Of a stretch of 64,000 nt of DNA, positions 6,773-14,520 are shown piece by piece. Made by a program: the position numbers and the translations under genes. Each line of letters starts with the position of its first letter. Position 1 is the first letter of the stretch. Under the pieces are notes generated by a model. That model had not been told where the DNA came from, did not search any database, and saw nothing but the letters and a program-made list of their open reading frames with translations. Origin of the DNA: Oscillospiraceae bacterium (GTDB lineage: Bacteria > Bacillota > Clostridia > Oscillospirales > Oscillospiraceae); assembly GCA_902781745.1 (NCBI GenBank), contig CACZKM010000016.1, forward strand, positions 1 to 64,000, read 5' to 3'.

Positions 6773-8632
6773 TCAAAACCCGTCCAGCCGGATGGTGATG
6801 ACGTTATCCATCCCCTCCAGTCGGTCCAGCTCCCGGTGCTGGCAGGTGAATAGGATGACCTGCCGGTCCCCGGCCAGGCCCGTGAGGCAGTCCAGGGCCA
6901 GGTCCAGCCGGTGGTCGTCGAAGGTCAGCAGGGCGTCGTCCAGGACCAGGGGGGCCGCCCCGGGATAGGGGAGGACCAGGTCGGCCACTGCCAGGCGGAG
7001 GGCCAGGTAGAGCTGGTCGGCGGTGCCCTGACTCACGGTGGACAGGGGCTGTCCTGCCAGGCTGCCGGTCTCCCGGACGGTGACCGACAGGTCCCGGGCC
7101 AGGGAGACCTCCTCGTACTGCCCCCCGGTGAGCCGGGAGAAATAGGCCCCCGCCTTGTCGCTGAGATGGGGGGAGAACCGGGACTGGAGCTGGGCGTCCG
7201 CCTGGCCCAGCGCATCGATGGCTACCTCCAGGGCGTCGTAGTCCGCTCGGAGCCTGTCGGTCTGTTCCCGGAGCTCGTCCAGCCGGGCGTCCACCGCGGC
7301 GGGGTCGCCCATGGCCTTGAGCTGCCCCTGGAGCCGGGCGATGTCCGACTCCGCCTGGGAGAGCTGGCTCCGGTAGGCCTCGGCCTCCGGGGGAAGGTAG
7401 GGCCCGCCCTGGCGGCGGAGGGCCTCATAGTACCGCTGGGCGTGGTCCCGGTGGGTGAGGGCGGCGTCCAGTTCCCGGCTCAGGCGCTCGAAGTGGCCCT
7501 TGTCGCTGTTCCACTGGGTCTGGAGCCGGTTGAGGGCCTTTTTGTCCCGGTGGTCCGCGATGGCCTTCAGGATGGAGAAGAGCAGCGCCAGCAGCCACAG
7601 CCCCCCGGCCACCCCCGCCGACAGGAAGAGGGGGAGGAGAGGAATATCCGTAAAGGCCTCGGGAATGAAGGGGATCTCATATCGGGGGAGGATGTACACC
7701 GCCGCCGCGGCGATGGTCAGCAGGACGACGAGGAAGACGAAAAGCCCCATCATCCGCCGGCGGCTTTTCAGGTCGTCCTGGATCTCCTGGACGTCCTCTT
7801 CCATGGTCTCCTGGTCGGGGGCGTCCAGCTGGTCCAGCTGATCCTGGAGGCGGCGGACCTGGTCCTCGGCGGCGTCCAGCTCGGCCTCGGCCTGGGCAAA
7901 GCGCTGGTGGTGGTCCTCCCGGTCTCCGGACCGGTCCCACCGGGTCAACTGTCGCCGGAGGGAGGCCGCCTTGCTCTGAGCCTGGGCAAGCTCCTGGCGG
8001 AGGGAGGCTGTCTCCGTGCGCTTCCGGCGGAGCCCGGCCTCCTCCTCCTCCAGCTCGGGGAGCTGGCCGGTCTGGCGGTATTTCCGCCGGCGCTGCCAGG
8101 TCCTCAGCCGCTCGTCGGCCTCGGACCAGGACACGTCCTCCTCCCCGGAGGACACCAGGGCGGCGATGCGCTTTTCCAGCTCCTGGCTCTGGCTGACGGC
8201 CAGGCCGGTCTGCCGGAGGAAGACCGAGCGGTCAAAGACCTCCCGGCTGACCCCGGTGAGGACCTCCCCGGCGTTCTCGGCGGTGAGGCCGTCCACGGGC
8301 TGCCCCGTGGCCCGGTCCAGGGCGGTGAAGTCCCCCATGGAGACCCCGCTCCGGGAGGTCCGCCGGAGCTCGATCACGCGGCCCTCATGCTCGCAGACCA
8401 GCAGGCCCTCCATGGGCGCGCCGCTCCAGGGGCGGTATCGGTTTTTGTCGGCGGGAGCCCCCTTTTTGTCCCGCTGGCGGGTGTCCAGGCCGTAGAGCAT
8501 GGTCCGCAGGAAGGCGCACCAGGTGGACTTCCCGCTGCCGTTGGGGGCCCCGATGAGGGTCATGCCCGGGCCGAACTCCAGGGTGTCCCGGTCCAGGCAG
8601 CCAAAGGTGGCGGTGAGCTTCAGCAGCTTCAT
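6773..8632 (-). CDS. YhaN/SbcC-like AAA ATPase with internal membrane segments
   Basis: A 619-residue protein with the SbcC/Rad50 plan: an N-terminal nucleotide-binding half (Walker A GAPNGSGKST, 29-38), coiled coils, and a C-terminal half with a signature-like STVSQGTADQLYLALR and Walker B PLVLDDALLTFDD. Between the coils lie two hydrophobic segments (MMGLFVFLVVLLTIAAAAVY and LLPLFLSAGVAGGLWLLALL), as in YhaN proteins, so it is probably membrane-attached. It is shorter than B. subtilis YhaN (about 960 residues, recalled). Its ATG overlaps the stop of the YhaO-like gene by 4 bp. Together they probably form a DNA-end processing complex. Confidence 0.85.
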   Translation of the reverse strand: MKLLKLTATFGCLDRDTLEFGPGMTLIGAPNGSGKSTWCAFLRTMLYGLDTRQRDKKGAPADKNRYRPWSGAPMEGLLVCEHEGRVIELRRTSRSGVSMGDFTALDRATGQPVDGLTAENAGEVLTGVSREVFDRSVFLRQTGLAVSQSQELEKRIAALVSSGEEDVSWSEADERLRTWQRRRKYRQTGQLPELEEEEAGLRRKRTETASLRQELAQAQSKAASLRRQLTRWDRSGDREDHHQRFAQAEAELDAAEDQVRRLQDQLDQLDAPDQETMEEDVQEIQDDLKSRRRMMGLFVFLVVLLTIAAAAVYILPRYEIPFIPEAFTDIPLLPLFLSAGVAGGLWLLALLFSILKAIADHRDKKALNRLQTQWNSDKGHFERLSRELDAALTHRDHAQRYYEALRRQGGPYLPPEAEAYRSQLSQAESDIARLQGQLKAMGDPAAVDARLDELREQTDRLRADYDALEVAIDALGQADAQLQSRFSPHLSDKAGAYFSRLTGGQYEEVSLARDLSVTVRETGSLAGQPLSTVSQGTADQLYLALRLAVADLVLPYPGAAPLVLDDALLTFDDHRLDLALDCLTGLAGDRQVILFTCQHRELDRLEGMDNVITIRLDGF

Positions 8633-9735
8633 TTGGGCTCCTCCCTCCCTTCCAGGGCCGCCAGGCCGAAGCGGATGGCCCGCTCCAGGATCTCTTTGTC
8701 CTCTGGGGCGGCATGGTCCAGCCGCTGGCGCATATTCCGGAGGAAGAGGCCCGTCAGGGTGTCCTCCTCCATCCGGGCCCAGAGACTCCGGCCCAGGACG
8801 GTGCGGTCGACCACAGAGGCGCTGTAAAAGTATCCCGAGGCCCGGGCGGTAAGGGCGGTGAGGTCGGGCTCGTTGTCCTCGTCCCGCTCCCCGGTGAGGA
8901 CGATCCGCAGAATGTCCTGGGGGTGGGCCTGGGCCATCAGGTCGTCCAGGGCCCCTTCCGGGTCCCGGCCGGTGATGTCCAGCGCGGGGACCAGATACCG
9001 CCGCCAGGCCAGGGGGATGAAGTCCAGGGTGAGGCGACCGTCGTCCTCCAGGGTGCCCAAATAGGCCCCCTTGTCCCCGGTCTCGTCAAAGCCCCGGCCC
9101 TCGGGGCAGCCCGGCCAGGCGTACCAGGTCTTGCCCGCCTTCTGCAGGCCGCTGGCGGTGTGGCTGTGGCCCAGGGCCAGGTAGTCCAGCCCCGAGGCGG
9201 CGATCTGCTCCGCCGTCACCGGGCCGTACCGGCTGGTTGGGGAGGACAGGTCCCCGTGGAAGCAGCCGAAGGAGGACATTTTCCGGTCCTCCGCCGAGGC
9301 CCGGAAGCCCTCCAAAGGGCCGTCCATCCGGTGCAGGGAGGTGAAGGCACTGCCGTAGACCACCGCGTCCAGGTGGGGCAGGACGATGCGCTCCGGGGAC
9401 CGGGTGGAGAAGATATGGACATGGTCCGGCCAGGTCAGCCGGCCATAGGGGGACCCGGGGGTCCAGGGGTCGTGGTTGCCGGGGGAGAGGAAAATCTCAG
9501 CCTCCAGCTCCTCCAGGGTGTGGTACAGGATCTGCACGGTCTCCGGCCGGGCCCGCTGCCCGTCAAAGAGGTCCCCCGCCAGAAAGAGCAGGTCGGCCTT
9601 GCTCTCCCGGACGGTGTTGGCCAGCCGGGCCAGCAGGGTCCGCTGCTCCTGCCGCCGCTCCGCTGCCTGATCGGGGGAGAGGGACTGGAAGGGGGAGTCT
9701 AAGTGAAGATCCGCGGCGTGAAGAAAGGTAAGCAT
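8629..9735 (-). CDS. YhaO/SbcD-like metallophosphoesterase (DNA exonuclease)
   Basis: A 368-residue calcineurin-type phosphoesterase with all metal-binding blocks: HAADLHLDSPF, LAGDLFDG, SPGNHDPW, CFHGD and ALGHSHTAS. This is the Mre11/SbcD nuclease core followed by a small capping domain. It is expected to cut DNA with Mn2+ in partnership with the ATPase encoded immediately downstream (4-bp overlap). The ATG follows AAAGGAGG. The alcohol dehydrogenase gene ends 60 bp upstream with no obvious strong terminator, so partial co-transcription is possible. Confidence 0.88.
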   Translation of the reverse strand: MLTFLHAADLHLDSPFQSLSPDQAAERRQEQRTLLARLANTVRESKADLLFLAGDLFDGQRARPETVQILYHTLEELEAEIFLSPGNHDPWTPGSPYGRLTWPDHVHIFSTRSPERIVLPHLDAVVYGSAFTSLHRMDGPLEGFRASAEDRKMSSFGCFHGDLSSPTSRYGPVTAEQIAASGLDYLALGHSHTASGLQKAGKTWYAWPGCPEGRGFDETGDKGAYLGTLEDDGRLTLDFIPLAWRRYLVPALDITGRDPEGALDDLMAQAHPQDILRIVLTGERDEDNEPDLTALTARASGYFYSASVVDRTVLGRSLWARMEEDTLTGLFLRNMRQRLDHAAPEDKEILERAIRFGLAALEGREEPK

Positions 9736-9795
9736 CCCGCGCCTCCTTTATCGTAAATGGCCGTGAAGGGGCCAAAGTAGAATCAAAAAACAGGA

Positions 9796-10845
9796 TCAAA
9801 TGGTGACGATGGTCTTAACCAGCTCCGGGGGCTTTTCCGCCATGAGCCGATAGGCGTCCTCCACCCCGTCCAGGCCGGTGAACCGGTGGGTGATGAGGGG
9901 GGTGGGGTCCACCCGGCCGTATCGCAGCAGGGCCAGGAGCTTTTCCATCCGGGCCCGTCCGCCGGGGCACTCGCCGCCCCGGATGGTCTTGTTGCCCATG
10001 CCAAAGCCCCAGCGGACGTTGTTCAGGGGGAGGTCCCCATAGGTGGTGAAGTAGTTGACGTTCCCCACAGTGCCGCCCCAGCGGACCATGGACACCGCCT
10101 GGCTGAGGGCCTGCTCGTCCCCACCGGCGCAGATGCAGCAGTCGGCCCCCTTCTTGTCCGTCAAAAGATGGACTTGACGAAGGACGTCGCCCTCCTTATA
10201 ATTCACCACATCGGTGGCGCCGTAGAATCGGGCCAGCTCCACGCATTTGGGGCGGCTGCCGATGGCGATGATCCGTCCCGCCCCCCGGAGCCTGGCTCCC
10301 GCCACGGCCATGAGCCCTACGGGGCCGATGCCCAGGACCACCACCGTGTCACCGGGGGAGACCTCCGCCAGCTCCGCGCCGTAGAGGCCGGTGTTGAGCA
10401 TATCCGCCGCCAGGACGGCCCCCTCTCGGGAGACGTTCTCCGGGATCCGGGCGGCGTTGGCGTCCACGTCCCGGATGAGGGCGTACTCCGCCATGAGCCC
10501 GTCCTCGGAATTGGACAGCTTCTGGCCGGTGATGAGGCCGTCGCAGTGCTGATGGGCTCCAAGCTGGGAGGCCACCGTCCGCCAGTCCGGGGTCACCGGG
10601 GGGACGGCGACGATCTCCCCCACCCGGAAGTCCCGCACCAGCTCGCCCACCTCCACGATCTCCCCCAGACCCTCGTGGCCCAGGATGCGGTCGGGGCTGA
10701 GGCAGTCGATGGCCACGTTGTGGACGTCGGAGGTGCAGGGAGCCACCGCCAGGGGACGGATGACGGCGTCGTACCCTGTGGCGCGGGGACGGTCCTTGTG
10801 GATCCATCCGGCGGTTTTCTGTCCGAGATAGGCGAATGCGCGCAT
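9796..10845 (-). CDS. Zinc-dependent secondary alcohol dehydrogenase, NADP type
   Basis: A 349-residue medium-chain dehydrogenase closely resembling the isopropanol dehydrogenases of Clostridium beijerinckii and Thermoanaerobacter brockii, which reduce ketones such as acetone with NADPH. It carries the active-site zinc ligand Cys37 in APCTSD, HEGLGE (His57, Glu58), GIGPVGLMAVAGARLRGAGR for the nucleotide, and GSRP, the motif that binds the NADP phosphate. Like those enzymes it lacks the four-cysteine structural zinc site. AGGAGG precedes the ATG. The assignment to substrate rests on family resemblance. Confidence 0.88.
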   Translation of the reverse strand: MRAFAYLGQKTAGWIHKDRPRATGYDAVIRPLAVAPCTSDVHNVAIDCLSPDRILGHEGLGEIVEVGELVRDFRVGEIVAVPPVTPDWRTVASQLGAHQHCDGLITGQKLSNSEDGLMAEYALIRDVDANAARIPENVSREGAVLAADMLNTGLYGAELAEVSPGDTVVVLGIGPVGLMAVAGARLRGAGRIIAIGSRPKCVELARFYGATDVVNYKEGDVLRQVHLLTDKKGADCCICAGGDEQALSQAVSMVRWGGTVGNVNYFTTYGDLPLNNVRWGFGMGNKTIRGGECPGGRARMEKLLALLRYGRVDPTPLITHRFTGLDGVEDAYRLMAEKPPELVKTIVTI

Positions 10846-10880
10846 AATGGGGGCCTCCTGGTCAAAGACTTGTTTGCTTT

Positions 10881-10910
10881 AGTGTACCACAGAAGACGGC
10901 GTTCTTGCAA
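10881..10910 (-). promoter_or_regulatory. Promoter of the alcohol dehydrogenase gene
   Basis: On the minus strand TTGCAA (10910-10905), 18 bp, TACACT (10886-10881). It is divergent from the promoter at 10922-10949. Confidence 0.55.
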
Positions 10911-10921
10911 GAGGAGCGGAT

Positions 10922-10949
10922 TTGCGTTTTCAGAAGAATATGTTATAAT
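10922..10949 (+). promoter_or_regulatory. Promoter of the FHA-SEDS/PBP operon
   Basis: TTGCGT (10922-10927), 16 bp, TATAAT (10944-10949). Confidence 0.65.
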
Positions 10950-11008
10950 ACAGACTGAAAGAGAAGATGTTTGTTGGAATTCCCGCGTTTCACGGAAAGG
11001 AGGGACGT

Positions 11009-13138
11009 ATGGGAGAGTTATTTACACGGATCAAAGTGGTATTTACCGAGCTCTGGGCGGATATCCAGAGCGCCATCGCCAACGCCGACCCGGGGGAGAA
11101 GGTCCTCTCGGTGCTGGACGCCATCCTGCCCGTTCTCTGCGGCGTGCTCCGGGTGCTGGCGGTCATCGTGGCCATCACGGTCATCGCCCGCTGCATCACC
11201 TCTCTGTACCGGGAGAAGACCGGCCGGGAGATCTGGGGGTGGCTGACCACCTCCGACGGGGAGCGGCTGAACCTCCATCACTGGGAGAACGCACTGGGCC
11301 GGGGGCGCTGGGCCGACGTGGCCCTCCAGACCCCCACGGTGTCAAGAACCCACGCGGCCCTGCTCCGGGACCACAAGGGCAACTGGAAGCTTCAGCCCCT
11401 CCAGACGAAAAACGGCACCCGGCTCAACGGCAAGCTGGTGGTCCACACCATCCCGGTGAAGACCGGGGACGTCATCGACCTGGGGGGCGTGCCCCTGGAG
11501 TTCTACGCCATCAGCGAGGAGGAGGAGCGGGAGCAGGCCATGCGCTGGGGGGTGGCTGAGCGGCCCCTGAGCCCCGGCCGGACCCTGGCCTATCTCATGA
11601 TTTTCCAAATCATGATGTGTATCCAGTGCCTCCCCGGCCGGGAGGGGCCGGATATGGCCATGATCGCCATTTCCTTTGCCATCCTGGCGGCGGCCATGTG
11701 GGGGATGTACGCCCTCTACCGCTCCCTGAAGCGGACCGCCTTTGAGGCGGAGACCATCGCCTTTTTCCTGTGCACCGTCTCCTTTTCCATCACGGCGGCC
11801 TACTCCCCGGACAGTCTCCTGCGGCAGACCATCTGCATGCTCATGGGCCTGGTGATCTTTTTCGTCCTCAGCGTCCTGCTCCGGGACCTGCGGGCCACGG
11901 TCTCCCTCCGGTGGCCGGTGGCCGTGCTCACCTGCCTGCTGCTGATCTTCAACGTGGTCCTGGGCCAGCGGCTCTTCGGGGCTAAGAACTGGATCGACCT
12001 GGGCTTCATCAGCTTCCAGCCCTCGGAATTCGTGAAGATCGCCTTCATCTTCACCGGCGCGGCCACCCTGGACCGACTGTTTGCCCGGCGGAACCTTCTC
12101 TTCACCGTCCTCTTCTGCGGCTTCTGTATGGGCTGTCTTGCTCTCATGAGCGACTTCGGCACCGCACTGATCTTCTTTGTGGCCCTGCTGGTCATCGCCT
12201 TCCTCCGGTCCGGGGACCTGGGCTTCCTGGCCCTCATGGGTACCGCGGCGGCGGCGGGAGGCTGGCTGGTTTTGCAGTTTAAGCCCTACATCGCCAACCG
12301 CTTCGCCGCCTGGCGGCACGTCTGGGACTTCTACAACGAGTCCGGGGGCTATCAGCAGACCCGGACCATGTCGGCCATCGCCAGCGGCGGCCTCTTCGGC
12401 AAGGGCACGGAGGACGCCTTCCTGAAAAACCTGGGGGCGGCCAACACCGACCTGGTTTTCGGCGTTATCAGCGAGGAGTTCGGCCTGATTTTGGCCCTGT
12501 GCTCCGTCTTCGTCCTCCTGGTGCTGGCGGTGTACGCCGTCAGCCGCACGGTGAACGCCCGGTCCAGCTATTACGTCATCGCCGCCAACGCGGCGGCGGC
12601 CATGCTGATCTTCCAGGCCTCCCTGAACGTCCTGGGGGCGGTGGACATCCTCCCCCTCACCGGCGTCACCCTGCCCTTCGTCTCCGTGGGCGGCTCCAGC
12701 ATGATCGCCTGCTGGGGGCTGCTGGCCTTCATCAAGGCGGCGGACACCCGGCCCAACGCCAGCTTCACCCTTCGGCTGCCCAAGCGCATCCGGGGCTGGA
12801 TCCCCCCGGACAACGACGCCATCTACGGCGGCCGGTACGACGACGGCTACGACTACGACAACTTTGACGAGTATGACGACTACGAGCCCTACGACGAGTA
12901 CGATTCCTACGACGGCTACGACCCCGGCGACGATGACGTCCGGGAGTGGCAGCCCCGAAACACCCGCCGGCAGGACACCCAGGTCTGGCGGCGGGACGAC
13001 CCCGCCGGGGGCCGGCCAGAGACCCGGTGGCAGGACGACGACCCCGGGGCTCTCTGGCCCCAGGACGGGGAAAGTGACTGGGAGCACACAATCCCCTTCC
13101 GCAGCGACAACGGCAGGAAAGGAGGGAACCGGTCATGA
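11009..13138 (+). CDS. FHA-domain SEDS glycosyltransferase (FtsW/RodA/SpoVE family fusion)
   Basis: A 709-residue fusion protein. An N-terminal membrane segment (about 38-61) leads to an FHA phosphothreonine-binding domain (about 85-168) with TVSRTHA (Ser112, His115) and KNGTRLNG. A polytopic SEDS domain (about 185-600) follows, with the hallmark GAKNWIDLGFISFQPSEFVK and LPLTGVTLPFVSVGGSS; SEDS proteins polymerise lipid II. It ends in a Tyr/Asp-rich tail (about 606-645) and a charged end. ATG 11009 is chosen because AAAGGAGGG lies 5 bp upstream; the ATG at 10967 has none. The class B PBP gene overlaps it by 4 bp. The FHA part suggests control by a Ser/Thr kinase. Confidence 0.9.
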   Translation: MGELFTRIKVVFTELWADIQSAIANADPGEKVLSVLDAILPVLCGVLRVLAVIVAITVIARCITSLYREKTGREIWGWLTTSDGERLNLHHWENALGRGRWADVALQTPTVSRTHAALLRDHKGNWKLQPLQTKNGTRLNGKLVVHTIPVKTGDVIDLGGVPLEFYAISEEEEREQAMRWGVAERPLSPGRTLAYLMIFQIMMCIQCLPGREGPDMAMIAISFAILAAAMWGMYALYRSLKRTAFEAETIAFFLCTVSFSITAAYSPDSLLRQTICMLMGLVIFFVLSVLLRDLRATVSLRWPVAVLTCLLLIFNVVLGQRLFGAKNWIDLGFISFQPSEFVKIAFIFTGAATLDRLFARRNLLFTVLFCGFCMGCLALMSDFGTALIFFVALLVIAFLRSGDLGFLALMGTAAAAGGWLVLQFKPYIANRFAAWRHVWDFYNESGGYQQTRTMSAIASGGLFGKGTEDAFLKNLGAANTDLVFGVISEEFGLILALCSVFVLLVLAVYAVSRTVNARSSYYVIAANAAAAMLIFQASLNVLGAVDILPLTGVTLPFVSVGGSSMIACWGLLAFIKAADTRPNASFTLRLPKRIRGWIPPDNDAIYGGRYDDGYDYDNFDEYDDYEPYDEYDSYDGYDPGDDDVREWQPRNTRRQDTQVWRRDDPAGGRPETRWQDDDPGALWPQDGESDWEHTIPFRSDNGRKGGNRS

Positions 13139-14466
13139 AACGACTCCGCGGCAGGACCGCCATCACCCTTCTCCTCACCGCCGCCCTGGCGGCGGGGCTC
13201 GTCCTCTTCTGCGTCCGGCTGGTGGCCCACGGCGGGGAGTGGGTGGGCTTCTTCGGCACCACCTACTATGACGCCGGGGCCCTCTACGACGCCAACGGGG
13301 TTCTCCTCTACGACGGGGAGACCGGCAGCTACGCCGAGGACCAGGCCACCCGGATGGCCACCCTCCACCTGGTGGGGGACCGGAACTTCGGCACTTCTCT
13401 GCGCTCGGTCCTCTCCAGCCGGCTGTCGGGGTACAACCCCATCACCGGCACCACCCTGGGCAGCCACGACGTGATGCTGACCATCGATTCCGCCCTGAAC
13501 CGGACCGCCCTGGAGGCCCTGGGCGGCAGCCGGGGGGTGGTTGCGGTGTACAACTATGTCACCGGGGACGTGAAGTGCCTGGTGAGTTCTCCCACCTACG
13601 ACCCCAACGATCCCCCTGCCGACGTCAACGAGAACCCCGCCTACGAGGGGGTCTATCTCAATCGGTTCTTCTCCGGGACCTATCCGCCGGGCTCCACCTT
13701 CAAGCTGGTGACCACGGCGGCGGCCATCGAGAAGAAGGGGGACCTGGACAACTTCCGCTTTACCTGCACCGGCTCCACCCAGATCGGGGACGGGGTGGTC
13801 ACCTGCCCTTACGCCCACGGAGCGGATATGACCATCGACCAGTGCCTGGCCTGCTCCTGCAACGGAGCCTACGCCGTGCTGGCCCTGGAGCTGGGGGCCA
13901 ATGAGCTGGACAAGTACATGAAGGAGGCCGGCCTCCAGGACTCCCTGACGGTAGACGGCCTCCACACCGCCCGGGGGAGCTTTGACAAGGCCGAGGCGGG
14001 CTCCGTCTGGCTGGGCTGGTCCGGCGTGGGCCAGTACAACGACCTGGTCAACCCCTGCACCCTGCTGACCTTCATGGGCGGCATCGCCAACCGGGGCGTG
14101 GCGGTGACCCCGGAGCTGGTGGGCCGGGAGGCCATCTCGGGCACCCAGATCCCCGCTGCCCTCTCCGGCGGGCCGGACACCTTCAATATCTATTCCTCGT
14201 CCACCTGCGACCGGCTCAAGGCCATGATGCGCAATAACGTGGTGTCCTCCTACGGCCAGGAGCAGTTCGGCGACCTGCCGGTGTGCGCCAAGTCGGGCAC
14301 CGCCGAGGTGGGGGGCGGACAGCAGCCCCACGCCTGGTTCGCCGGCTTTGTGGACGACCCCAACCACCCCCTGGCCTTCGTGGTCCTGGTGGAAAACGGC
14401 GGCTGGGGCTCCCAGACCGCCGGCGGCGTCGCCGCCAAGGTCCTGGCCCAGGCCGCGGCGGGATAA
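13135..14466 (+). CDS. Class B penicillin-binding protein (transpeptidase, PbpA-like)
   Basis: A 443-residue membrane-anchored D,D-transpeptidase that cross-links peptidoglycan. There is an N-terminal anchor (about 8-30), then a short dimerisation region and the transpeptidase triad: STFK (Ser187, Lys190), SCN (241-243) and KSGT (386-389). It is shorter than most class B PBPs and resembles the PbpA/FtsI-like forms that pair with RodA homologues in actinobacteria. Its ATG overlaps the stop of the FHA-SEDS gene (ATGA) with AAAGGAGGG upstream, so the polymerase and the cross-linker are made together. Confidence 0.92.
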   Translation: MKRLRGRTAITLLLTAALAAGLVLFCVRLVAHGGEWVGFFGTTYYDAGALYDANGVLLYDGETGSYAEDQATRMATLHLVGDRNFGTSLRSVLSSRLSGYNPITGTTLGSHDVMLTIDSALNRTALEALGGSRGVVAVYNYVTGDVKCLVSSPTYDPNDPPADVNENPAYEGVYLNRFFSGTYPPGSTFKLVTTAAAIEKKGDLDNFRFTCTGSTQIGDGVVTCPYAHGADMTIDQCLACSCNGAYAVLALELGANELDKYMKEAGLQDSLTVDGLHTARGSFDKAEAGSVWLGWSGVGQYNDLVNPCTLLTFMGGIANRGVAVTPELVGREAISGTQIPAALSGGPDTFNIYSSSTCDRLKAMMRNNVVSSYGQEQFGDLPVCAKSGTAEVGGGQQPHAWFAGFVDDPNHPLAFVVLVENGGWGSQTAGGVAAKVLAQAAAG

Positions 14467-14478
14467 CCCAATCATAAA

Positions 14479-14516
14479 ACGACGGACCTGTCTGCCCGCA
14501 GGTCCGTCGTTTTTAT
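14479..14516. terminator. Bidirectional terminator between the PBP gene and recQ
   Basis: An 11-bp stem ACGACGGACCT/AGGTCCGTCGT (14479-14489 with 14500-14510) has TTTTT on the plus side and AAAA on the minus side, serving both convergent genes. Confidence 0.8.
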
Positions 14517-14520
14517 ATGT

